From an uncultured Collinsella sp. (GTDB lineage Bacteria > Actinomycetota > Coriobacteriia > Coriobacteriales > Coriobacteriaceae): 22,928 nucleotides of DNA. Below, one piece after another: positions 12,939 to 20,950 of this stretch. Below the pieces are notes generated by a model. That model was not told where the DNA came from and did not search any database. It saw only the letters and a program-made list of their open reading frames with translations. Made by a program: the position numbers and the translations under genes. How positions within the stretch are numbered: the stretch's first letter is position 1; each line of letters opens with the position of its first letter. The DNA is taken from positions 1 through 22,928 of the forward strand of contig URWW01000029.1 of the NCBI GenBank assembly GCA_900551665.1, read 5' to 3'.

Positions 12939-14552
12939 ATGAAGAAGCTGTATTTCAACGGTGACTTCCTGCCCATGACGGGCGAGAACGACACGTTCGA
13001 GGCCCTCGTTGCCGAGGATGGCGTCATCGCCTTCACCGGCTCGCTCGACGATGCCCGTGCCTTTGCCGCGGACGCCGAGCAGATCGACCTCGACGGCGCC
13101 TGCCTCATGCCCGGCATCATCGACCCGCACAGCCACATCGCCGGTTCCAACCAGTACGTCGTGGCCGCGCAGCTCGAGAACTGCAAGAGCTTCGATGAGA
13201 TCGTCGAGGCCATGCGCGCCTTCGGCGAGAAGAACAACATCGGTCCTGATAGCGTGATCATGGGTGTCTCCTACGACCAGAACTCCCTGGCCGAGGGTAA
13301 GCATCCCAACCGCCACGTCCTGGACCAGGTCTCTGCCGAGATCCCTTGCGTTGCGATTCACGCCTCCAGCCACATGTTGGTCGCAAACACGAAGCTCCTT
13401 GAGCTCGCCGGCATCAATGCTGAGACGGCCGATCCCGAGGGCGCCCGTTACGGCCGCGAGGCCGATGGCGTGACTCCCGACGGCTTCTGCGAGGAGCCCA
13501 ACGCCATGTGGCCGATCTTCGGTCAGGTGCAGCCGCGTCAGAAGTTCGACATGGACAAGATGATCCTGCAGATGCAGGACGTCTACCTGGAGCACGGCAT
13601 CACCACCTGCCAGGAGGGTGCCACTACCGCCGACTACGCTGCGCTGTTCGCGGGTATGGCCAAGAAGGGCCTGCTCAAGATGGACGTGGTGAGCTACCCG
13701 ATGCACGGCGAGGACGTCGACAAGATCCTGTCCGACTACGCCGAGTTCGACTCCCGTGAGTACACGAACCACTTCCGCTTCGGCGGCCTGAAGATGTTCT
13801 TCGACGGTTCTCCCCAGGGCCGCACCGCCTGGATGACCGAGCCCTACGCGCCTGGCGATGAGGGCGAGGGCTACTGCGGCTACGGCACCATCTCCGACGA
13901 CGATGCCTACGACTACATGCGCAAGGCCATCGACGGCAATCACCAGCTGCTCGCCCACACCAACGGCGACGCCGCCGCCGATCAGTACCTGCGCGTGTAC
14001 AAGCGCGCGCTCGAGGATTCCCCGAATCCGAACAAGCACGAGCTGCACCCGGTCATGGTCCACTGCCAGACCGCTCGCCGCGACCAGTACGAGCAGATGC
14101 CCGAGATTCACATGATCCCGACCATCTTCACCAACCACATCTGGTACTGGGCCGACGTGCACCTGAAGAACTTCGGTCCCGAGCGCGGTGGCCGCGTCTC
14201 CGCGGTCCGCGATGCCCTCGACTTCGGCCTGCGCCCGACCTTCCACACCGATTGCCCGGTGCTGCGCCCGAATCTGTTCGAGAGCGTGTGGTGCGCGGTC
14301 AAGCGCGTCACCAAGAACGGCGTCCAGCTGGACGAGTCCCAGAAGATTTCCGTCTACGAGGGTCTCGAGTGCATCACCAAGAACGGTGCGTTCCAGTACG
14401 GCGAGGAGGACCGCAAGGGCACCCTCGAGGTTGGCAAGCTCGCCGACTTCTGCGTTGTTGAGCACAACCCGCTCAAGGTCGATATCGACGACCTGCGCGA
14501 CCTCAAGGTCCTCAAGACCATCAAGGAGGGCGAGATCGTCTGGGAGGCCTAA
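12939..14552 (+). CDS. YtcJ-type metal-dependent amidohydrolase
   Basis: A 537-residue cytoplasmic enzyme of the amidohydrolase superfamily (Amidohydro_3 / YtcJ group), which hydrolyses C-N bonds in amides or related compounds; the substrate is unknown. Seen: an N-terminal beta-sandwich strand (LYFNGDFLPM); the metal motif DPHSHIAG with His64 and His66; KMFFDGSPQGRTAWM, equivalent to the YtcJ KxxxDGxxxxxTA stretch; LLAHTNGDAAAD; PVMVHCQ; and the acidic ligand region FHTDCPVLRPNLF. A C-terminal KGTLEVGKLADFCVVEHNP segment closes the composite domain. All expected ligands appear present. The ribosome site GGAAGAGG lies in the end of the MFS gene. It is the last gene of the operon, with a strong terminator 45 bases downstream. 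Related enzymes include N-substituted formamide deformylases; nothing here fixes that activity. Confidence 0.9.
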   Translation: MKKLYFNGDFLPMTGENDTFEALVAEDGVIAFTGSLDDARAFAADAEQIDLDGACLMPGIIDPHSHIAGSNQYVVAAQLENCKSFDEIVEAMRAFGEKNNIGPDSVIMGVSYDQNSLAEGKHPNRHVLDQVSAEIPCVAIHASSHMLVANTKLLELAGINAETADPEGARYGREADGVTPDGFCEEPNAMWPIFGQVQPRQKFDMDKMILQMQDVYLEHGITTCQEGATTADYAALFAGMAKKGLLKMDVVSYPMHGEDVDKILSDYAEFDSREYTNHFRFGGLKMFFDGSPQGRTAWMTEPYAPGDEGEGYCGYGTISDDDAYDYMRKAIDGNHQLLAHTNGDAAADQYLRVYKRALEDSPNPNKHELHPVMVHCQTARRDQYEQMPEIHMIPTIFTNHIWYWADVHLKNFGPERGGRVSAVRDALDFGLRPTFHTDCPVLRPNLFESVWCAVKRVTKNGVQLDESQKISVYEGLECITKNGAFQYGEEDRKGTLEVGKLADFCVVEHNPLKVDIDDLRDLKVLKTIKEGEIVWEA

Positions 14553-14597
14553 TGCCGCCCGCGCGCTCGCGCTTTTGAGCTTGTGAGCTCACATGGA

Positions 14598-14633
14598 AAG
14601 ACGCCTGGCATGTTTCGTGCCAGGCGTCTTTTT
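14598..14633 (+). terminator. Intrinsic terminator after the amidohydrolase gene
   Basis: AAGACGCCTGGCA (14598-14610) and TGCCAGGCGTCTT (14618-14630) form a perfect 13-bp stem with a 7-base loop, followed by a T-run to 14633. It lies between convergent genes and could also stop minus-strand transcription, though less efficiently. Confidence 0.95.
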
Positions 14634-14649
14634 GTCTCTCTATGAGGCG

Positions 14650-16485
14650 TTACAGCTCCGCGGGGGCGAGCCCGGCCGCCGCCAGTTTACGGCGGAAGGT
14701 CTGGGAGAGAGCGCCCAGCGCGCGCTCGTCGGAGGTTGATACGGCGAGCACGGCGGCATGGGTGAGCCGCGTGCGGCGGAAGGGAATCTGTGCATCTATG
14801 GAGAAGAGCGCGCTTCCCGTGCGTCCCGCCTCGTGCGAGAAATACGTCAGAATAAGCGTGTTGCCGCAGGTGAACGAGCACATCTCGAAGATCTTGCGGA
14901 ACTCTTCGTCAGTACCCGCCCACAGGTCCTCTTTGGTGAGCGCGCGATGCAGGGCATCGCGGAGCGATTCGCCCTCCATCTGGGGCAGTTCCCGCGCGGG
15001 AAGGTCGTCGTCGACGGGCCCGTCGCCCTGCGCGCGATGCTGCGCGATGGCGAGAATGGTGTCGTTGATATAGCGACGGTCGAGTTCGGTGATCGCGCTC
15101 GAGATGACCGCGACGGGCAGGGCCGTTTCGATGGGGTCGAATGAAATGAGGAAGTCCAGCCCGTCGAGCGCGGTGCTCCCACCCGCCTCCTCGCTTTCGG
15201 GGATCACGCGGGCGATGCGGATGAATGGCAGGAAGCGCTCGATGCGGTCACGCGCGAACAGCACCTGCTCGACCCCGCAGTTCACCACGAGGCCGGCGCG
15301 CCAGGTGTCGCTCACCGCGATGCCGTCCATGAAATCGAGCAGCAGCATGGCGATGCGCGTGAGGTCGGTCTCGTACAGGTCGACCGAAGAGAGGCTCGGC
15401 GTGTCGCGCATGAGCTGCGCGAGGCGCATGAACAGCGTCATGTTCTCGAACCTCACGGTCCATGAGATCTCGGGCGGCAGCGCGATCGCTCGATCGAGCT
15501 TGCGATGCGTGATGCCCGCCTCAAAGAGCATGGCGAGGGGTTTGCGCAGGTGGGATGCAGGGCGCGTCCCGTATCGGTCGGAGAGCGCGCGGAAGAGGTC
15601 GTCGGCGAGGTGGGCCGACTCGCGGTCGGGGGTGTAGGTGTCTTGGAAGTCGGGTGTCCAGCGGCGCGCGGCGACCGAGAACAGCTCGATGACGACGGCC
15701 TTCTCGCCGGATCCCAAGGTTATGCCGTAGTGCTTTTCGATGCGGCCGAGCATGGCGGCGAACGCGGGCGGGATGGCGGTGGCGCGCGCGGGGACGCTCT
15801 TGCCCTTGCGGATGCGCAACGTCATGACCTGCAGGTAGATGGCCAGTTCGTGGCGGGCGTTATCGGTGAAGGGGCAGTCGAGGGTGCGTTCCACAGCCTC
15901 GATCTCGTCGAAGAGGAACTGTCGGTCCTCGCCGAAGAGCTGGGGCTCGACGCGACGCTTCATGGCGGTGGGGGCGAGCTCGAACAGACTGTGCGTGACG
16001 AAGAAGCGGATGTGCTCTTCGGGGCCCACCACGGTGAGGCGATGCCCGCGCTCGATTCGGGCGCCATAGGGGTAGAGCATATCGTTCCAGGCGCGGATGT
16101 CCTCCTGGGCCTGCTGTTTGTTGGTGAGGATGGCGCGGGCGAGGGACTCGACCGTGTAATCGTCGTTATAGTCGCAAATGAGCAGGAGGATGCCGCGGTA
16201 AAAACGGTCGAGCGCTGGGTCCATGGCGAGTGCGCGCTCTTTGACGAGGCCGAGGATGCGCTCGCGTTCCGCGGGGCTCGGGTTGAGCTGGATGCCCGTG
16301 CCGCGCTTGGAGGCGGTGTGGGCGGCAAGGCCGTTTTGCTCGAGGAAGGCGTTGATGGCCGCGACGTCGTTGCGCACGGTCCGCTCTGAGCACGAGAGCT
16401 CTCCGGCGAGGGTCGCGGTGGGTATATAGCTCGTGGTGGACACGAGGGTCTTGAGAAGGTTTGCCTGTCGGCGATTGATGCTCAT
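14650..16485 (-). CDS. PRD-type (BglG/MtlR-like) transcriptional regulator with EIIB- and EIIA-like domains
   Basis: A 611-residue DNA-binding regulator. Domains in order: winged HTH (residues ~1-60, with ATLAGELSCSERTVRNDVAAIN); a second Mga-like HTH (~105-170); PRD-like helical regions (~185-360, with AIYLQVMTLRIRKGK); an EIIB-like domain with Cys403 (GLVVNCGVEQVLFARDRI); and an EIIA-like end with a candidate His in TYFSHEAG. This layout is known from MtlR/LicR/ManR activators, which act on DNA promoters instead of RNA. The PRD position usually holding a phosphorylated His (as in DHIAFALER) seems to be Tyr here, and no PTS genes lie near, so PTS control may be reduced or lost (inference). 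The frame opens at 16554, but the ATG at 16485 begins the HTH and was preferred; its ribosome site is weak. It is divergent from the second MFS gene with operator site 3 between them, and convergent with the amidohydrolase. Confidence 0.8.
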   Translation of the reverse strand: MSINRRQANLLKTLVSTTSYIPTATLAGELSCSERTVRNDVAAINAFLEQNGLAAHTASKRGTGIQLNPSPAERERILGLVKERALAMDPALDRFYRGILLLICDYNDDYTVESLARAILTNKQQAQEDIRAWNDMLYPYGARIERGHRLTVVGPEEHIRFFVTHSLFELAPTAMKRRVEPQLFGEDRQFLFDEIEAVERTLDCPFTDNARHELAIYLQVMTLRIRKGKSVPARATAIPPAFAAMLGRIEKHYGITLGSGEKAVVIELFSVAARRWTPDFQDTYTPDRESAHLADDLFRALSDRYGTRPASHLRKPLAMLFEAGITHRKLDRAIALPPEISWTVRFENMTLFMRLAQLMRDTPSLSSVDLYETDLTRIAMLLLDFMDGIAVSDTWRAGLVVNCGVEQVLFARDRIERFLPFIRIARVIPESEEAGGSTALDGLDFLISFDPIETALPVAVISSAITELDRRYINDTILAIAQHRAQGDGPVDDDLPARELPQMEGESLRDALHRALTKEDLWAGTDEEFRKIFEMCSFTCGNTLILTYFSHEAGRTGSALFSIDAQIPFRRTRLTHAAVLAVSTSDERALGALSQTFRRKLAAAGLAPAEL

Positions 16486-16535
16486 GGCTTGTGCGTCCCC
16501 CGATGATCGCGACGGTGGTTGCCAGTGTCGTGGAA

Positions 16536-16555
16536 TTTGCCGCATATCAGGCAAA
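16536..16555. promoter_or_regulatory. Operator site 3: TTTGCC-N8-GGCAAA between regulator and second MFS gene
   Basis: TTTGCCGCATATCAGGCAAA keeps both 6-base arms at the same 8-base spacing as sites 1 and 2, with a changed centre. It is 51 bases before the regulator ATG and 82 bases before the MFS ATG, where autoregulation would be expected. Confidence 0.65.
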
Positions 16556-16581
16556 CTCGCTGCACATAGATGGTAGCGATA

Positions 16582-16606
16582 TTCATATGATGAAGATACC
16601 TACTAT
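16582..16606 (+). promoter_or_regulatory. Possible promoter and small dyad before the second MFS gene
   Basis: TTCAT-ATG-ATGAA (16582-16594) is a short palindrome next to a -10-like TACTAT (16601-16606), which is 31 bases before the first MFS start codon. No clear -35 is present. Confidence 0.3.
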
Positions 16607-16636
16607 TTCGTTATGGCGTGAATAAAGCGCCGTTGG

Positions 16637-18283
16637 ATGGTGATGGACATGAGTTCCACGTGCGCGTGCAAGGAACGGGTCGAGGTGGCGCGGGGGCAGG
16701 GCGGTTCCGTCGGCTCCAAGGCCACGATTTCCCTGGCGGTCCTGGCGCTGGCACAGCTGGGCGTTTCCGCCGACAACGGGGCGTTTTCGGTCGCGATGTC
16801 CGAGATGATGCGCGTCTTTGGGTGCTCGGTCGCCGACGTGCAGCTGGCAAACACCGTGTATGCCCTCATGGCCGGCACCTTTATGCTGGCCAGCGGCCTG
16901 CTCGGCCTGATGGTGGGGTGGCGCCGCACGTTCGTGGGCGGCATGGTGCTCATGGTCATAGGCGAGATCGTCACCGCCCTCGCCCCTGTGGTCGAGCTGC
17001 TCATCTGGGGCGGCCGCCTTGCGGTCGGCGTCGGCGCGAGCCTGGTGATCCCCTCGGTTCTCGGCATGGTCCCGCTTTTGTTTGAGGGGGATAAGCGCAA
17101 GCAGGCCTACGGAGTCATCGCGGGCTCCGCTGCCCTGGCGACCATCGTCCCCATCCCGCTTGGCATGCTCGTGGACAATTTCGGCTTTCGTTTCACGTTC
17201 GGCGTGCTCGTCGCCTATTTCGGCGCGCTCGTCGCTGCGAGCCTGGCGCTGCCGGCTTCCCAGCCGCGTGCATCTAAGAAGTTCGACCTTGTGGGCGCGG
17301 CCCTCGCCTCGATGGGCCTGTTCGCCGTGATGTTCGGCTTGTCACGCATCTCCGCCTGGGGCGTGGCCGATCCGCTGCCCACCGCCCCGTTCGCCATCTT
17401 CGGTCTCTCCCCGGTGCCGTTCATCGTCATCGTGGGCGCGGCGCTGCTCATCGTGCTCATCCCGGTCGAGTCGTGGATGGAGCGCACGCACGACGTTGCC
17501 ATCCTGCCCTCCAGTTTCATCAAGAGCGCGCAGGTTCGCTCCGGTGTCGTGGCGATCGCGCTGCCGTTTTTCTACATGGGCGCACAAGGCCTTGTGGCCA
17601 CGTCCTTCTACCAGCTCGTGGTCGGTCTCGGCGGCACCAGCACGGCGCTTTTGGGCATCGTTTCGGGTGTGCCGATGCTCGTGCTCGCCATGGGCATTCC
17701 CCGCAAGTTCCCCCAGGCGAATTCCTGGCTTGTGGTGCGATGCGGTTACGTCGCCATCGCCCTCGGCGCGATTATGGCGGCCTTTGGCGTGCGGGGCTCC
17801 GAGTTGACTTCCATAATGGTGCTCGGCACGTTGTTGGGCGGGATTGGCGTTGGTATGGTGAACTCGCAGTCGAACAACCTCGTCGCCTCCGCCGTCCCCG
17901 CGCACGACGCGCAGCAATCGGGCGGCATCCAGGGCGCGGCGCGAAACCTCGGCCTCGCGCTCGGCTCGGCTGCCATGGGCTCGGTCATGCTCATCGCGGT
18001 GAACATGGGTCTCGACGCGCGCGTCGAATCGATGGCCGTCCTCGACGAGCCCATCCGCACGGCGCTCGAGCAGACGGTCTACACCTATGAGGGCGACTCG
18101 GCCTTCTCCGCCCGCATGGACGGCATGGGCGTATCCGACTCCGTCGCCGGTGATCTGATCGCGGCCAACCGCGAGGTCCGCGCCAACGCCGGCGCCATCG
18201 CGATGTCGACCGTCGCCGCGCTCGCGGGGCTCGCCCTGTTCACCACGTTTCCCAAAAGATCCAAGGACGCGGCGGGGGAGTAG
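16637..18283 (+). CDS. MFS transporter, DHA2-like, second paralogue
   Basis: A protein of up to 548 residues with about 14 hydrophobic segments, homologous to the MFS protein at 11322-12932 throughout (LAQLGVSADNGAFSVAM, VADVQLANTVYALMAG, GLSRISAWGV, AHDAQQSGGIQGAARNLG). It has a ~30-residue hydrophilic N-terminus with a CAC motif not found in the paralogue. Start choice is uncertain: ATG, GTG, ATG and ATG occur within 15 bases (16637, 16640, 16643, 16649) and the ribosome site is weak for all; I list the longest. It is transcribed away from the PRD regulator, with operator site 3 between. Codon bias is less extreme than in the paralogue, suggesting a lower expression level. Its substrate is unknown; a role parallel or opposite (import versus export) to the first transporter is a reasonable guess. 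Confidence 0.85.
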   Translation: MVMDMSSTCACKERVEVARGQGGSVGSKATISLAVLALAQLGVSADNGAFSVAMSEMMRVFGCSVADVQLANTVYALMAGTFMLASGLLGLMVGWRRTFVGGMVLMVIGEIVTALAPVVELLIWGGRLAVGVGASLVIPSVLGMVPLLFEGDKRKQAYGVIAGSAALATIVPIPLGMLVDNFGFRFTFGVLVAYFGALVAASLALPASQPRASKKFDLVGAALASMGLFAVMFGLSRISAWGVADPLPTAPFAIFGLSPVPFIVIVGAALLIVLIPVESWMERTHDVAILPSSFIKSAQVRSGVVAIALPFFYMGAQGLVATSFYQLVVGLGGTSTALLGIVSGVPMLVLAMGIPRKFPQANSWLVVRCGYVAIALGAIMAAFGVRGSELTSIMVLGTLLGGIGVGMVNSQSNNLVASAVPAHDAQQSGGIQGAARNLGLALGSAAMGSVMLIAVNMGLDARVESMAVLDEPIRTALEQTVYTYEGDSAFSARMDGMGVSDSVAGDLIAANREVRANAGAIAMSTVAALAGLALFTTFPKRSKDAAGE

Positions 18284-18292
18284 TTGCCGCAC

Positions 18293-18321
18293 GCGCCGCG
18301 CCGTTATGAACGGCCCGGCGC
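18293..18321. terminator. Strong GC hairpin between convergent genes, no T-run
   Basis: GCGCCG-C-GCCGTT (18293-18305) pairs with AACGGC-C-CGGCGC (18309-18321) around an ATG loop: 12 base pairs with a single C-C mismatch. It sits between the stops of the second MFS gene (18283) and the convergent hydrolase (18331). Placement suggests bidirectional termination, but neither strand has a U-tract. Confidence 0.5.
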
Positions 18322-18330
18322 CCTCGGGTG

Positions 18331-19215
18331 CTATAGGACGGAGAAGGGGCGATTCTGACCGGCGGGGCGGATATGAAGGTCGGCGGTATCGCCTGGGCGC
18401 TTGAGCGTGGCGCTCGAACCGAGCTCGTTGTCGAGTTCGGCTCCCAGGGCCGCGGCGAGTGCTCGCACCGCCAGGCTCGGCCGGTTGTTCTCCTGGGAGA
18501 TGTGCATGGCCACCACATGTTCCGTGCGCTCGCTCACGAGGGCGGACAGGGCCTCGGCGGCCTGCGCGTTGGAGAGGTGCCCGCGGTCGGAGGCGATGCG
18601 GTCCTGCAGGTGGCGCGGATAGGGGCCGCAGCGGAGCATCTGCGTGTCGTGATTGCTCTCGAGCGCGAGGATGCGCGCATCCGCCAGCAGCTCCATGGCG
18701 CGCGGCGGCAGCATGCCCGTATCGGTGGCGTAGCCGATCGCGTCACCCGCGCATGAGAAGCGGAATCCCACCGGGTTCACCACGTCGTGCGAGGTGGGGA
18801 AGGTCTCGATGCGCACGCCTGCGACCTCAAGGGCATCCCCGGGCGTGAAGGTCTCAAAATCGAGGCAGCTGAGGTATTTGCGCCCATCCACCGTGCCCTC
18901 GCTGGCAAACAGGGGGCCGTTGAAGATCTTGACCCACACGGATATGCCGCTCACATGGTCGGTGTGCTCGTGCGTGAGGATGAGCGCCCGCACATCGCGC
19001 TCGTCGAGTCCCAGCTCGTGCATGCGGTCGAGGACCTTGCAGCGTGCAAAGCCGTTGTCGATCATGATGAGCCCCTCGGGCCCCTCCACCAGCGCGCAGT
19101 TCCCGCGCGAGCCGCTGCCGAGGATGTGCAGGTGCAGGGCGCGGCGGCGCTCGCTTTTGGCGTCTGCGTCCGGCGTACGCTGCTCGGCTGGGGATGCGCT
19201 TGCGGAGTGGGTCAT
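18331..19215 (-). CDS. Metallo-beta-lactamase fold hydrolase, WalJ/YycJ type
   Basis: A 294-residue cytoplasmic hydrolase. Seen: HILGSGSRGNCALVEGPEGLIMIDNGF (residues 30-56), the typical start of YycJ-like proteins; the metal motif THEHTDH (His82, His84, Asp86, His87); FPTSHDVVNPVGF; and CAGDAIGYATDTG with LESNHD. This is the single-protein MBL group often found near the walKR operon in Firmicutes and linked there to DNA processing and the cell wall; its exact substrate is unsettled. The ATG at 19215 gives the usual length; an upstream open frame to 19515 lies over tilS and is not used. The ribosome site is weak (GGACC), and a -10-like TATTGT lies only about 20 bases upstream, so the transcript leader is short. 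It is divergent from tilS. Confidence 0.85.
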   Translation of the reverse strand: MTHSASASPAEQRTPDADAKSERRRALHLHILGSGSRGNCALVEGPEGLIMIDNGFARCKVLDRMHELGLDERDVRALILTHEHTDHVSGISVWVKIFNGPLFASEGTVDGRKYLSCLDFETFTPGDALEVAGVRIETFPTSHDVVNPVGFRFSCAGDAIGYATDTGMLPPRAMELLADARILALESNHDTQMLRCGPYPRHLQDRIASDRGHLSNAQAAEALSALVSERTEHVVAMHISQENNRPSLAVRALAAALGAELDNELGSSATLKRPGDTADLHIRPAGQNRPFSVL

Positions 19216-19230
19216 GTCTGGTCCAATCAG

Positions 19231-19280
19231 TACAATACAAGGCGGATGAGATGAGCGTGCCGCACGCGGTGCCGCACGCG
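19231..19280 (+). promoter_or_regulatory. Divergent walJ-like/tilS promoter region with a 12-bp tandem duplication
   Basis: TACAAT (19231-19236) is a plausible -10 for tilS, and the same bases read on the other strand contain a -10-like TATTGT for the hydrolase. GTGCCGCACGCG is repeated perfectly head to tail at 19257-19268 and 19269-19280. Confidence 0.4.
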
Positions 19281-19327
19281 TGGAAATGACGGGCAGGATC
19301 GCCGCCGCCCGTCGCGAAAGGCGATAC

Positions 19328-20893
19328 ATGCCAACGGTTTCACAAAGATATGGGTCCGGGCACGCGCCGCATGCGCGCACAGCGGGCGAGCGGGGGCAAG
19401 CCCTCGCGGCGCCGGTGGTCCTCATGGTATCAGGAGGTGCGGACTCAACGGCGTTGACCTTGATGGCCTGCACCGGAGAGCTCGACATCGGCGACGGGCG
19501 CGGCTGCGCCCGCATCGCCCGCGAGCGGCTGCACGTGCTGCATGTGAATCATCATCTTCGCGGTGAAGCCTCCGATGGCGACGAGGCCTTTGTGCGCGAT
19601 TTGTGCGAGCGCCTGGGGCTGCCCCTGTGCGTGGAGCACGCCCACTTCGCCGATTTGGACGGGCGCAACCTCGAGGCGGCCGCGCGTGATGTGCGCTACG
19701 CCGCGGCGCGCCGCTACGTGCGCGAGCTCTCGCGGCAATCTGGCACACCCCGCACCGCGGCGCGCATCCTCACCGCGCATACGGCGAGCGATCGCGCGGA
19801 GACGTTCTTCATGAACGCCATCAAGGGTTCGGGTGCCGCGGGCCTTTCGAGCATTCCGCGACGTCGCAACATCATCGTCCGCCCCCTGATGGACCGCACA
19901 CACGGCGAGCTCGTGCGCTATCTGCAGGTCGCCGGTCAGCCCTGGCGCGAGGATGAGAGCAATCGAGATACGAGTTACCTGCGCAACTTCGTGCGCCACC
20001 GCCTGATGCCGCTCGCCGCCGAGCGCAATCCCGGCGTGGCGCGCAGCGTGGGCGCGGCCTGCGACATCCTGGGCGATGAGGACGCCTTTATGTCCCAGCT
20101 CGCTGCGACCGCGCTGCGCAGTTGCGCACGGCGCGAAGGATCTGGCCTCGTCGTGCTGGACGCCGCCCGCCTCGCCGCGGCAGAGGTTGCCATCGCCCGC
20201 CGCATGGTGCGCCTGGCGGTGAAGAGGATCGCGCCGGAGGCTCGTTTGGAGATGCGCCATGTCGAGGCGGTGCTCGCCTGCGTGGCGGCGGGGGAGGGTT
20301 CGGTCGCCCTGCCCGAGGGCGTCGATGCGCGCATCGAGTTCGGCACGCTCTCCTTCCGCACCCCCACTGAGCGTGAGCGCGCGGCGACCGGCTGGCTGCC
20401 CGTCCCCGGCTCCATGGCCGTCGCGGGCGGTCGGGTGCTTGAGAGTGCGTTCGTCCGTGTCCCCGGGGGGCACGACGCCGTCAGCCTTGCCCGCGGGCTC
20501 AGCGCCGAGGCGGGCGGCGGAACGGTGGCTGTGATCGACGCCGCGGCGCTGGGATATGCATCGCGCGACCTGCAACGACTCGCCGAGGACCAGCGCTGGG
20601 GGGCTTCGGCCGCCCAGGGAGGGACGGACGGCGTCCGCCTGTGGGTGGACGGCCCGGCGGCGGGTGACGTGATGTGCCCCCTGGGGATGCAGGGGCGCAG
20701 CAAGAAGCTCTCCGACCTCATCAACGAGGCGCGCGTCCCGCTCGCCGAGCGCGCGGGCGTCCCGGTTGTGCGCAGCTCTCCGGGGGGTGCGATCGCGTGG
20801 GTCGCGGGAGTTCGTGCGGACGAGCGCTTCAAGTGCACCCCTACTAGCTCTATGCTGGTAAAATTAACGATTCGTCCCATTGGCGACGTGTAG
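19328..20893 (+). CDS. tilS: tRNA(Ile)-lysidine synthetase
   Basis: A 521-residue cytoplasmic enzyme that converts C34 of the CAU-anticodon tRNA(Ile) to lysidine using ATP and lysine, so that it reads AUA. Seen: the PP-loop SGGADS (35-40), LHVNHHLRGEASDGDE, AHTASDRAETFFMNAIKGSGAAGLSSI and RPLM in the N-terminal catalytic domain, and the C-terminal tRNA-binding domain with GDVMCPLGMQGRSKKLSDLINEARVP and AWVAGVRADERFK. Length is slightly above average because of Gly/Ala-rich insertions. An earlier in-frame ATG (19280) overlaps the 12-bp duplication; the ATG at 19328 has GAAAGG about eight bases upstream and was chosen. It is followed by hpt and ftsH, the order conserved in many Gram-positive bacteria. 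Confidence 0.93.
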   Translation: MPTVSQRYGSGHAPHARTAGERGQALAAPVVLMVSGGADSTALTLMACTGELDIGDGRGCARIARERLHVLHVNHHLRGEASDGDEAFVRDLCERLGLPLCVEHAHFADLDGRNLEAAARDVRYAAARRYVRELSRQSGTPRTAARILTAHTASDRAETFFMNAIKGSGAAGLSSIPRRRNIIVRPLMDRTHGELVRYLQVAGQPWREDESNRDTSYLRNFVRHRLMPLAAERNPGVARSVGAACDILGDEDAFMSQLAATALRSCARREGSGLVVLDAARLAAAEVAIARRMVRLAVKRIAPEARLEMRHVEAVLACVAAGEGSVALPEGVDARIEFGTLSFRTPTERERAATGWLPVPGSMAVAGGRVLESAFVRVPGGHDAVSLARGLSAEAGGGTVAVIDAAALGYASRDLQRLAEDQRWGASAAQGGTDGVRLWVDGPAAGDVMCPLGMQGRSKKLSDLINEARVPLAERAGVPVVRSSPGGAIAWVAGVRADERFKCTPTSSMLVKLTIRPIGDV

Positions 20894-20950
20894 CGTCCCC
20901 GAATGCGGGTATGCTTCAACCATCTTGTACATGCATGCGAAAGGGAAGTC

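Noticed and set aside
11175..14465. Very long minus-strand open frame (over 1000 codons) opposite the MFS and amidohydrolase genes
   Set aside because: It is the mirror of two well-supported plus-strand genes with extreme C-ending codon bias, which removes stops from this antisense frame. Its translation is low-complexity (G, D, E, H, V-rich) and matches no family pattern.
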